A stretch of DNA of 64,000 bases, taken from Blasia pusilla. Taxonomy: Eukaryota; Marchantiophyta; Marchantiopsida; Blasiales. Made by a program: the position numbers and the translations under genes. A model generated the notes under the pieces. That model was not told the DNA's origin. It searched no databases and saw nothing but the letters and a program-made list of their open reading frames with translations. The stretch spans positions 52,452,001-52,516,000 of the forward strand of contig CM114271.1 of the NCBI GenBank assembly GCA_050084515.1. The letters are read 5' to 3'. This document shows positions 21,562 to 33,100 of the stretch, piece after piece. Position 1 is the stretch's first letter, and each line of letters starts with the position of its first letter.

Positions 21562-21790
21562 TTAAGTCCAATTTTGAATTATCTCACGTCGTTCACATAA
21601 GATATCTTCTATGAGTTGAACCAAAAATTGACTCCCAAGTAATGTGAGTCGAACAGGTGTGTTATAAGCCAAAATAATGGCAAAGAGTTGACGAAGTGAG
21701 GAGCCAATATGAATCTCTGAAGTTTCTTTGAAGCCAAAGATTACTTCCCTATCATCCTCAAGAAGTCCCAATTCAATGGTTGCCTAATAA
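21562..21790 (-). pseudogene. antisense Helitron replication/helicase fragment
   Basis: The minus-strand stretch 21771-21562 reads MGLLEDDREVIFGFKETSEI then SLRQLFAIILAYNTP and LIEDILCERRE. The LEDD, SLRQLFA and L.ED-L..RR pattern is that seen between the Rep and helicase domains of plant Helitrons. Only about 75 codons remain. Its orientation is opposite to the Helitron piece at 18030-19210. Confidence 0.55.
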
Positions 21791-23305
21791 GTATCCAACA
21801 CCAATCAGATAAGTATGCATACACATTGAATTAGAACACTCTATTTCCTCTCAACTACTAGAGTTGTCAATATCCTCACAATTAGCTTCTAGTTGCCCCA
21901 TTCATACTGGAACACCTTACCATAATTAAGATAGTCTGCACAAGCATCCGTTTCATGTGGAGTTAAGACTTGTGCTGCATTTAACCAAGACCTCTATATT
22001 GAGAGTATCAATTATTTTGAAAGTTGTTAATATCTAGTTCAGCCATGCTCTAAAAGTATTTAGTTGAACACTAGTTTAACTGGATACTAACTCAATTAGT
22101 TGGAGACACTTCATAGAGGCAAAAGATGATTCTACATTATGCCCAACTTTTGGTGAAGATACATGAGGCTCTTGGTATGGCCCAACTATGTAATGATCTG
22201 CGAGAAGGAAGAGGAGATTGAGTCTAATTTCTGTATTTGCTAAAGCCTCACTAGAAGACGGGTCATTTTGTCTAGATAACCGATAAGGATTGCTTGTGTT
22301 GAATGATGTGAACCATGTGTTGTCTTTGAGTTAGTGACATGTGAGGATCTCTGTCCTGAGTGGAAGGACTGACCATGTAGAATCGTCAATAGCATCTAAT
22401 AGATAACATGGAAAGTCCCATAACAAGAGCTCCAATAATTCAAATGAATTACGAACTGATTTGCTGATTGTATATAAATTGAAATCATGGATGGGTGAAT
22501 TGATGCGAGTTTTGACTTTGTACAAGGAGATACTACTGCTGGTCAATCCTCTCCCAAGTCAATTATCAATTGTTGTACAATGTCCCAAAAAGAGTCCATA
22601 GGTCCCTTCTAAAGATGTCTCTTGAAAATGCCATACACCTTTCAACAACAATATGCTCACTTCAAGAGGTACTTCTCATACAGACTGCACATACTTAACA
22701 ATTTATCCACGAAGGTAGCCTACTCAATCCAATTTCCATCATTGGACATTGTGGGCAGTACAAACTGAAGTGGGAACAATATAAGTAAAAGTGAAATTTA
22801 CAACCACCTCGTGCAACCCCATACTATTAAAACTTAACTAAAGAGATTCCTTTCAAAATTCCCCCCGTGAAACCACATTGTACCAAGTTTGTTTCCTTGA
22901 AGAGATCCTCACATTTCCACGTGAATTCCACCACTTCCAAATAGTTTGAAACTACATCAAGTGGAAATTCAAATGTTCACCTAGAGAAACCACCATTAGG
23001 TCCGCCCAATTATATTTGACCCTATGGGATCATATACCTATTAGTCATCGACCGTCACATATCCACTATACGCCACAATTGATCATATGTTTGGTCTCAC
23101 TTCATTTGGTGCTTTGTGTACATGACCTTGGTTTCCATGTCAGCGACTACTGAAATTTGCTGTCCTGAGATACTATCCATCTTGTCTTTTATACTAATCA
23201 CAAGAGTCCAAGATATTGTGTGTTTATGAATGGCTCCCTCTTAGCTCACACTCCACTCTAGTACAACCAGGCATCATCTGTTAGACAAAGAGTTGTAGGT
23301 GAGAG
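21791..23305. other. intergenic, nothing identified
   Basis: No recognisable gene or repeat. Short minus-strand open runs (for example 22546-22331) have no familiar motif. The part next to 23306 is the DJ-1 3' flank; I do not see a clear polyadenylation signal there. Confidence 0.4.
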
Positions 23306-26300
23306 TCACAAGTAAGGCAAGACCATAGCCTCCGCCATACCCGAGGCTTTCTGCTGTCCAAGAACCTTTTCCACAATTGACAAGGCAAACTCCATACATG
23401 TCCCAGGAGCCTGGCTTGTGACTAAACGCCCATCGATAACCACCCTTCTTCCCACAGCAGTCTGATCAGGTAGAGAGGATTGTAAACTTGGAAATGAGGT
23501 AGCCTTCTTCCCCTGCACAGTGACTTTCTGGTGTTAGCTAAGATCACCTGAGACATGGTCAACAAGGTTAGACCATTTCTGGCAAGAAGGAACGTAAACT
23601 TTTTAGTGCAAGGATCACTTTAATACCTAATTCTAACCTACAGTTAATGAGAATCAGCCAACCCAACTTGTTTGCAAACACTTGTAAGAGAGCAGATAAC
23701 TGCATCATCTACTATTGTACAAGCCTACATCGGCTTTAGCAATGGCAGCATTAGACAAATGATCAAGAAGATGGCTGATCTGGACACTCAGATGGGTTGC
23801 AGATGCGTGATGCTCGTGCTAACTTAGAACTATCTCCACCTTGACGGTTATGTAAGGCCTACCTTCAATAGTTCCTTCGGCTCAAGAACAACAGCAGGTG
23901 CTGCACAAATGGCTCCAAGAATCTTCTTGGCATCCACTTGATTCCTCATAATTCTTGAAAGTGTGTCACAATCACGGAGTCTTTCTGACCCTGTTAGACC
24001 ACCCTATTTCCAGATGCCAAAAGAGTCATTTGCGTATGTCAAGTAGAGGGATAGTTTATCCATCAGGAACTTTGTATTATTCTGAACTGGAAAACAAACA
24101 CATCTCTCTTCAGCTCTTCTGTAGACTCACAACCAAGATTCGATCTTTCGCAAACCTAGTCTTTGCATGCTAAACTTGAATAGTACATTTTTGCATCTTA
24201 AGAGTCTATGTATGTCTCACATGTCTTGAATGGGATGCATGAAGGGGAAAACTGGAGATGGAGGCTGAGGGGACCGCCATCCCAAATAGGAGACACCAGA
24301 GCCACTGAAAGAAGCAAAGCTGCTAACACACATGGAAAGTGATGCAAGTCAACTTACCGGCAGGATGATTATATCAAAATCTAAAGCTGCAACATCCTTG
24401 ATTGATATATCTGCAGCAATCTTCACCTTCCTAGAAGCGACAATTTGTAGGCTGTCCTCGACTGATGCAACATTGACTTCAAAACCAGCCCTTCTAAGCA
24501 CATCAACAATTATAACTACCTCCATCTCCTCTGAGCCATTTGCAATGGGCACCAGAACCTGGAACAATGAAGCAATGAATCAGCTGGCCGCTCTATTCAA
24601 GTGTTTCCATCTTACTGTCAAAAAAGTCAGAAAGGAGTAAAATATTTTAAGTTCACTTTGAACAGTTTGAGATGAGTATGGGAAACAGACTAACACGAAA
24701 AGGTTTAGGAGCACCACTGGATGCCCAGTCCTCCCTGTTGTACTCTTGAACAGAGGCCATTGTATCATTAGTAGCGCGGAGCACCTGGACATAACAGTTA
24801 AACAACCAGCAACACTAGAGCTCAACATCCAGGCTGTACAACAGATTCAACCTTTACGTAGACACCCCATGCACAGTTTGATTTCAACAGCGAGAAATTG
24901 AATATTTGGGCCTCTTCACATTATTGAAAAGTTGAAGTAAACATATATATGTGAGTTTCTAAAGGACATGTTTGGTTTATTATATCTTGACAGGCAAACG
25001 CGAAGATCGAAAGAGGACATGAACAAAATGCATCAAAACAGCCATCTGCATTTCCATCGACAAGTCCTCCTGCAAAGAACCACATGCTCCAGAATATGTA
25101 GAAATCGTGACGGAAACTGTTGGACAGTATGCTTCATAGTGAGAGAAAGGGTCCATACCAGGGGCTTAGAAACCTCATCGAGTTTTTCCTTCCCATAAAG
25201 TTGTTCAACAAGCGAAAGCGCAAACTCAAAACATGTGCCAGGGCCTCTACTTGTTGTTACCAGTCCATCTCTCACAACCCGAGATTCTGCAGATGATGAG
25301 TCATCTAGCATATCCGTAAATGAAGGATGACATGTTGCCTGAAATATTGCAATGAAACTAGTAAGCAAACCAACCATATCTGCTGCTCAAAGGAGTTGTA
25401 GTTGTTCTATGCATAATCTTTTAGTGACTCTAGGCATGAAAGAGCTCTTCCTTGGTTTTTTTGTTTAGACAAGCTGGAAAGAAGGTGATTCTGTAGGTGA
25501 AATAAGAAAAGCATTTCACAACTCTGGTCTCCCAACAATATCCATACCCATTTAGTTGATAGACTCCATTTCTTGTGTGGGGGACACCTAATAATGAGTA
25601 CTCTCTGAAAATCGCTTCTCTTGGATAACATCCTCGCAAAGAACAGGTTGCAAGTTAAATACCCGCTGCTAACATTTGGGGGTGGTCCCCACCCCAGGGA
25701 AGTGGCGTTCCCTACCGCAAGAGAGAACGTCGGCGTGCCTGAAGTGTGTGTGACCTTTGGCTATGCTCCCAGGTTAATCTTGGAACAAACGCGACACTAA
25801 GAGAAACTCTCCTTCATGGAGAGACCAAGCATGGCAGCTTGAAATCTGGATGTGATGCCAAGGCACACACATGACAGGCCAAGGCACACACATGACAGGG
25901 GTCCAATAAGCCTGTGGGCTACCTGTGGGCTAGAAAATGAAATTGAGCAATCAATTTTGGTCTTCATAGTTTCTTTGAGATGGTTTCAGCCATCTTTTTG
26001 ATGTAAAGTTCGAGACATTGTATGCATATGCATTAGGAATTTGATGTTGTTCATTGCAAGACTTACCTTGACTCCGGCCAGAAGACCCCATGTACCCAGG
26101 GCTACAGCAGGGGCTGCACATATAGCCGCAACGAGGCTCTTACGCTGTACTTGGGATTCCACCATCTTGCGCAAGGCTGAGGAGTCACGTAAATTTGCTG
26201 CACCTGGCATGCCTCCCTAACAAACCGGCAAGCTTCAGACGATCTTGAACACAGCTCCTTGTCTCATAGTCAATCCAGACTCTGCAAAATCCCATTTATC

Positions 26301-27767
26301 ATAGTCTACTGAAACAGTCGCCAGCACAAACACGAGAAACTGTACACTATGATCCAAGCGAACTCCACCTGTGAGCTATCTAAGGAATGGAAATTCTGGC
26401 CAAGCCGACTCCGAAATTCTTTTAGTTGGACAACAACTCGAACTACCAAGCTTCAGTTAAAACCTTCATTTGTGTAAATTCGAAATTTCGCTGGAAGCCA
26501 TACCATGCAAATTATTAAGCCCCGACTACTCAAACTAATCCGTTATTATAGTCCTTGTGTTGACAACTAAGGATCTGATAGCGACTCTGCGAGGCGTTAT
26601 GAGCGTAGCTGATGTGGGAGGGCACACAGCCTAGATTACTCGAACGAATTTTACGACGCAAGAAGCAAATTGGACTAAGTTAAGTTCCGCAGGCGAGGGA
26701 GATATATCCTAGGGCGTGGGCATTCCGAAGCGTATGGAAATAAATAACTACTTCTCATCTGGAAGGGGACCCAGATGAAGAAGGATGGGCCGCCATGCAC
26801 TTCTGGAGCACAGACGGAACTTTCCTTTTAATACGCTGAAACTACGATAGACAGATACATTGTTTCTGGCCAGGATATATGAATTGAACATGCGCTTTGC
26901 TCTACTAGGGTTCCGTTGCGTTCAGGGCGACAACGATGTTAAATCCCTAGGCTCTATAGCTGCTGGGTCTGAGGAAACCCATGGCTCGACCCAGGGTCGG
27001 GCAATAATCTACACGACTCAGCTACAAAACTGGAATTAAAGTGAAGCAGTGGAGGATATGAAATTCACTGAATTATACCGGTAGCACAATCAAATCATAT
27101 CGACTTCCCGCACAAGATGAGATGGAGGTGTCAGCGATCAGCTTCACATTCCTGGACGCTACAATTTGAATATCGTCTTCGACTGATGCAATTGTCACAT
27201 CCGCTCCAGCTCTTCTCAAGACGTCGGCTATGATGACAGCTTCCATTTCTTCGGTGCCATTGGCGATCGGCACCAAAACCTGCGACCGCTTCCGCGTCAG
27301 CTCGCAGTGTATACACCATAAAAGTACTGGTCTCGAGCAAGAGGCGCATGGGAGTGGGGCTCCGATCATCTTAAAGGAAATTGGCAAACAGACCCACCCC
27401 AAACCACCTGGGCGTAATTCAAAATTAGCTCCAGATACATTCCCACCACTTCCGCGCACAAACCACACACGTGCGAGCGAAGTCACGCAGAATTCTCTTC
27501 GCTATCCCCAAATCTACAACACCATACCTGTTTCGGCTCCAGCTTTGCCTCCATCATCATAGAAGTCGACGAAACAGCCGACCCCGAGCCACAGCTAACG
27601 AAAACCGGAGATCGACGACCCGGCTTGATGCTCACTCCAACTGAAATTGGTCTCCCTCGCCAATTCCACCGGCTCTTTTCCAGTTCCCAAACCGGAGGCG
27701 ATTGGCCCTTCCTCAGGCAGTTACGCGTAACGGCACCTTTCACGGCTCCGCACGTAAGAACCTGCAT
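23306..27767 (-). CDS. DJ1: tandem-domain DJ-1/PfpI family protein, probably plastid-targeted
   Basis: Eight exons on the minus strand: 27767-27528, 27279-27079, 26216-26067, 25338-25159, 24784-24695, 24558-24358, 24003-23863, 23512-23306. All introns are GT-AG and phase 0, giving 469 residues. Residues 1-80 are basic, Ser/Arg-rich and have the look of a plastid transit peptide. DJ-1 domain 1 (81-257) has EEME with Glu93, the nucleophile Cys180 in AAICAAP, His201, and TSRGPGTCFEFALSLVEQL. A 30-residue linker exon follows (228-257 overlaps its tail). Domain 2 (288-469) has Glu300 and Cys387 but Phe408 where domain 1 has His201. Plant DJ-1 proteins with this tandem layout act in oxidative-stress protection and glyoxal/methylglyoxal handling; one branch is plastid-located. 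I use ATG 27767, the first ATG in the exon's frame. The exact paralogue (DJ1A/B/C) is not decided. Confidence 0.93.
25640..25950. other. GC-rich island in DJ-1 intron 3
   Basis: Within the long intron between exons 3 and 4, this stretch has a different base composition and a short tandem repeat (GGCCAAGGCACACACATGACA twice at about 25858-25899). It may be a small insertion; no coding signal. Confidence 0.35.
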
Positions 27768-28850
27768 CGTCCCAGATGCCACACACAGCCCGCGCGGCTC
27801 AACACATACTTACTGCCTTGCCTCTCTCTTCACGAACTTCAACTCAAGTCTATTGAGCCTCGCCTCGCCTCAGTCCGCATACGTGGCGACCGCCTAGATT
27901 TCACCCTCATCTTCTCTCTCCAGAAGGGTTTAGATTGGTAGGGGGGCTTCCCTCTCTGTTTCCCCGGCCGGGTGTGGCCTCTTTCAGTCCCCCCCGCCCT
28001 CTTCGTTGTGTTCGTATTGCCGATGGGTTCCCGATATATTCAGGCCTTTTTCCTCTTTCTTTCTTCCTTCTTCTTTCAGATGCGTTTCCAGGCGCGGGCG
28101 GGGTTAGCCTCCAGATTGCCGGCGTGGTCGCGACGATGGGAGGTCCGGTGGCTGAAGTCGAATGGGGGTTCTCCAGGTGGTTGGAATATTCACGTGGCGC
28201 GACGGGGTAGGCTTGGGCGAGTTCAAAAAGGGTTCTCCCTGTTGCAGACTCGGATCTCTTTGCAGGTGCTGCCGTATTGGGGAATATCGCGAGGAGGAAC
28301 GGAGAAGTGGACGACGGATGGAAAGAAGATTCCTAGCGGAGACGGAAGGAGACTTTTTCACTTTTTATTTTTTGTTTTCATCTGTTTGCGTCGGTCGATC
28401 GGGGGTTGGTTTGGTTACCTTGTGCTGCTTTCTCGTAGAGCCGCTGTCTCTCTTAGCCTGACCCGAAGGGTAAGGCTGTTTTTCGATCGAGAGGGTGAGG
28501 GAGAGGGACAGGGAAAGGGAGAGGGACAGGGAGAGGGAGAGCAAGCCGGACAGGATCTTTTCGGACAGATTGTGGAAAGGGAAGGAGAGGAAGAGGAGGA
28601 GGGTGTTGATATCGAGTGGAAGGAATAGAGGAGGGTCGAGCCATTTGTTTTGACGAGATCGAACGACTGTAGAAGAAGATCAGACACAGGTAAATGAGAG
28701 GAAGGCAGCAGAGCTCTGGTGGCGTATGGCGTTGAGATCAAGTCTGCGTGGTGGCGTCTCAGTTTAGCAAATCGTACGGGGACCTATCATTGTTGTCGTC
28801 CCGTCGCGATTGAGAAGCTGCCAGAGAGAAATTCCGGTGGAGGTCGCAGG
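27768..28850. promoter_or_regulatory. divergent promoter region between DJ-1 and the BAG6-like gene
   Basis: This GC- and pyrimidine-rich region separates the DJ-1 start codon (minus) from the upstream leader of the BAG6-like gene (plus). It has CT-rich runs, few TATA-like words, and a polypurine run at 28490-28555. Long open frames on both strands here (for example 27972-28628) are composition effects. A leader exon for the plus-strand gene may end at about 28853, where CTG/GTGAGC fits a donor; the acceptor would be just before 30102, making a 5'-UTR intron of about 1.2 kb. This is inference. Confidence 0.5.
28490..28555 (+). repeat. imperfect (GGGAGA/GGGACA)n purine tract
   Basis: About 65 bp of near-tandem hexamers in the divergent promoter or leader. 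Could be part of the leader RNA. Confidence 0.7.
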
Positions 28851-28855
28851 CTGGT

Positions 28856-30101
28856 GAGCAAATTTTCCCATTCTCTGCCTCGTGAGTGACCCTATGGCGC
28901 CGATCACGGATTCATGTGAAACGGCCTAACGACGGTCGAGGTCTGAGCTCTGCGACAGCTTTTTTGGTTGGTTTTTTTTTTCTTTGGCGGGAAACGATAG
29001 TTCTCATCGGGGACTTGGTAGATTCTCATACCAAGGTGATGTCTGATGGGATATTTCTAGGCATCCTTGCACTTGAATAGAATTTTCGGAGGCTTTGCGC
29101 CTTTGAACAGTTCCTCGGTAGGTCCCGGAGAACAATTTGCGATGTAGCAGGCAAGAGTCGGTCTCATCACCAGACCGCAGCGGTTTAGTCGGTGGCCTAA
29201 CTCCACTCGTAGGAGTTTTGATTCTTTTCGAGCTGTTGGAATTCTTGACCAGCGGGAATTGCACGCAGTGGTTTACATAACTATTATGTACAGTGGTTAT
29301 CGTGTTAGAGCGCTCTACTTACACCGTCAGTTTCATTTGTATCGCTAGCAACGTGACGAGACCTCCGTTAGCACCACTTTTGGATGCTTGGACGGGGACT
29401 TTTTGTGTGATTCTGTACACGTGTAATTTATAGAGTACGTCTATGTAGAAGACCGTACTTTGGGAAATCAAATGTCGCATCGAGGTTATATAAACAAAAC
29501 AATCCTCTCAGTTCTTAGGGCACCCTCTTCAAAGTGTGAATTCATAGTTAGAGTAGTCAGCAGAGCGCTTCCGAGGGCGTCACAACTTTCGCCGTAGGTT
29601 GGCATCGCAGCGGGCTGGAAAACCAAAATTTCTGGCGCCGTGTGCGATGTAGTGTTTCTCTTCAAGGACAGTTCGGTTAGCTCTCAACCGGTAGGCGCTA
29701 ATTACTGGCAGACTTGTCGTGGATCTCGTTCCTACACTTAAAACACCGTGGGTGCTTTGAGTCACTGTTGATGACCTACGTCACCAGTCGGTTCTCCTTT
29801 GGGGAATCAGTACTCGGTATATTGCAGTTTTCTGAGTCACCTTAGCTATGGCATATTCCCTGTACGGGGTAGCTGTCGAGGAGATGATTCTTCTGCATCA
29901 AATGATAAGCTGATAGGAAATCTCACTGTTTGTTTAAATAGGCTTGACACACTCGCACAGTTATCTTCCATTAAATACACTATCTTTGTAGTGTAGTATT
30001 CTAAGTCACGTAAAGGCATCCATGGTGGTATTGAGAGTGAAGGAGAAATGGTTCTGATGTAGGATACATGTTCTTGAGTTGTCCTGGCAGTGATCATCAG
30101 C
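28856..30101 (+). other. probable 5'-UTR intron and leader of the BAG6-like gene
   Basis: No coding signal. A GTTATATAAAC word near 29483 is the only TATA-like element noted. The sequence before the start codon has several AG acceptors with pyrimidine tracts (for example the CCTGGCAG at about 30083-30090). Confidence 0.35.
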
Positions 30102-33100
30102 ATGGACATTGGCGAAAGCAGTGCTGATAATGCAAGTGCTGTTGAAGACACTGGAGCAACAGTGGAGATCAAAATCAAAACGCTTGATGCTCAGAGTTAT
30201 ACCCTTCGAGTTGATAAAGATGTAGGTATTTTGGCCAAAAAAATTGTGTGAACTTATGCATGGATGCACTGCAAAATATGGTCCAACTCTCTAGTGGATG
30301 CATGCCATAGCGTATCATTTGGATATCCGAGAATTTGTTTGATCTGATCTATGAATAGATAAGGATGTTGTCACCTTTTCCAGCTTCCTAAGTAGATTCT
30401 ACCTGCAACAGTTTGTTGCCATCCAGTGGATGACAGTGTGGGAACATTTCTTGCCAATTAGTCATAGCATGGATGTAAGTATCATCACTTGAGAGAGTCT
30501 AGTACTTAACATTTTGTACTTTAATGTCACAAAACGTCTGGCAGACACCTGTACCTGCATTGAAGGACCAAATAGCTTCAGTTGTTGGTGTACCTGTTGA
30601 GAGCCAGCGACTTATTTGTCGGGGCAAAGTCTTGAAGGATGATCAAGTTTTATCAGCCTACAGTATCCTGAGACTTTTTACAAGAGTCCAATTTTTGGTG
30701 CTCATTATCAGGGATTATTGCCTACATACACCATGTTTGGCTCGGTGTTTTGTATGATAGGAAGTGTCACATTTGTAAATTGAATTCTGCATCCCAATGA
30801 GAATCTCTTCTAGTTTTGCTTTTGACAATACTGACGCAAGGAAATATCCATGCAAGGTTTCTTTTGCAAATCTTCAGGACGCATTATCTCCAGTGGGAGA
30901 TTTAAGGCTGAGTGCACCTAGGCCATTTCCACTGCAAGAAACTCAAATAATGTCTGAGTTGATTGCTGCATTAGGGGCCTTAAGGACTGATGCATCTCAC
31001 ATAATGTCTGGTCTATTCCAATCACATCTGCATCCTGTTTTTGTACATTTTCGTTGGCATTTTTCTTAAGTACGGTTACAGATGTGGAGGATGGACATAC
31101 ACTGCATTTGGTTGCTAGACAACCTCCACAACCTCCATTGTTATCAACAGGTGAGGCAAGTGGGAGTTTTCACTGTGGTACATGCTAGCATATTATAAGC
31201 ATTTTTTTCCGGGTGACAGGTCTCACTGGCATTGAAGGGTTAAGGATGTGTCTGATGATGACAATGCAGTCAATCGGTTTGTCCTGTTTTTTACTGTAAT
31301 CAGTAGTTTGGCTATGCATATGGGATTTCAGTCTTTATCTCTTGGAAGGAAATCATGTGATTACTCGGTAATCAAGGCAAAGGTATTTGTCAGATTTGGG
31401 TCTAAACGTATGCTGTGTACTTTCCTGAAGGAGGCCAAATGACAGCTTCTTGGAAGCATCTTTATGGGCAGAGATGGTAGATTCGTAGATTAGATGTTAC
31501 ATCCAGTAGGAATAAGCAAGCTTGTGATATTATTTGCATGGACTTTGGCTGAGCAGGTCCTGAACAGGCAGCAGGTTCACCTGGACCTTCAGATATGGTG
31601 ATTGTGTCACCTCGAAACAGATCAGGTCACGTCTCTCATAGTTTAGTCATGGGTACAATCAACATACCAGACACTGGAGAGGGCGGCATGCCAGATCTAA
31701 ACAGGGTATTTCACTTTCGTCTGTCTTGGAGATCTAAGTAAGGCTATAATGTAGAAATCTACCGGCAGGGAGTATTATGATCATGAATTGTAGAATGTGC
31801 AGACGACCTAATTGCTAACTCTTACAGTTAGTTTCTGTGGTTTCTCTGATACCTTGAGAGAGGTCCATTGCTTTTCAAATTTATGAACTGATGGATTTGA
31901 TGCGTTGCTGGGAAGGTAGCAATGTAACTGAGGGTGTCTCATTTTGCACTACATCTCAACTGTGACTTGTTTTGGTGATGAAATGCCTCAATCTTGATCT
32001 CCTTTCTGCGGAGGGCCTTGCACCCTGGTGTCAGTTATTTTTCATGTGCTTTAGTCACAACTATTCCAGTAGAATTCTTTAGAACCTCAGTTCTATCAAC
32101 CAGCTGCTTCTAAATCTTTCCAATTGCCAGATATACCTGGTTGAATGGGTCATAATGTGTATGTGTATTAATGATTTGAAAACTATTTGAAGTACCACTA
32201 AATAATATGACATGTAATGGACAGATTATTTCTGCCGTTCTCAACTCTGTTGGGATTGGTAACGCAATACCTGCTACTGCAGGCACAGGGACTGGGGGTA
32301 CAGTGACAGTTGTAAGTGCATACATAAACTCCACTCAAATTTTATGGTTTCCGTAACAACAATCAGTCAAAAGTCCAATTATCTTCTTTGATTGTCAAGA
32401 TAGAAAGACTTTGGATTGTTTAGAGTGGGGATGTAGTCTAGATATCACTATGTTCGATTCTGGACAGTAATGCAGATTCACCCAAGGTATTGTTCTTGTT
32501 AGCACAATCAAATAATTTATCAAAGAGTGATTGCATAACCAGATGATGATAGTGAGGCTGATATGTGGTGTCATCAGGGCGTGATGCCTACAAGAGCTCC
32601 ACAAGGTACTGGCATAGATGGTCAACCAAGGCCAGAAGGTGTTGAATCTCGGTTACCAGCAGGAGTACCGCTCGGGTTTGAAAATGCCATCCCTCGGGAG
32701 CTAGAGGCAACTCTGCATATTGACACACTGTATGGGGCCCCAGCAACGGGTATCTACAATGGAACAGGAGCAAATGCACCTTCTCCTTTCCGAATAGTTC
32801 AGCAACCTGTGGTGTGTTCCACTTTCAATCTGGTCAAAATTTGTGCATTGTGGTACTGAAAGTTTATTTATCAGTGCTTCTTGGGAAATGCCATTTTCTT
32901 ATTTAGCATAGAAGTTCTCGTTTTAATGTATGCTATCGTATAGTTGCCAGTCACAACCCTTATCTGTTGTTCATGATGTCAAATTGGGCACTCTTAAGTT
33001 TTATTCGATTATATCATTATCTTTCTTTTCAGGTAGTTCCTGACGCTTTGACAACCATGTCCCAGTATTTGGATCGACTGGAGCAATCATTCTCTTTTCA

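Noticed and set aside
27972-28741. Long open frames on both strands in the divergent promoter
   Set aside because: GC- and purine-biased composition with no motif; overlapping open frames on both strands indicate chance.
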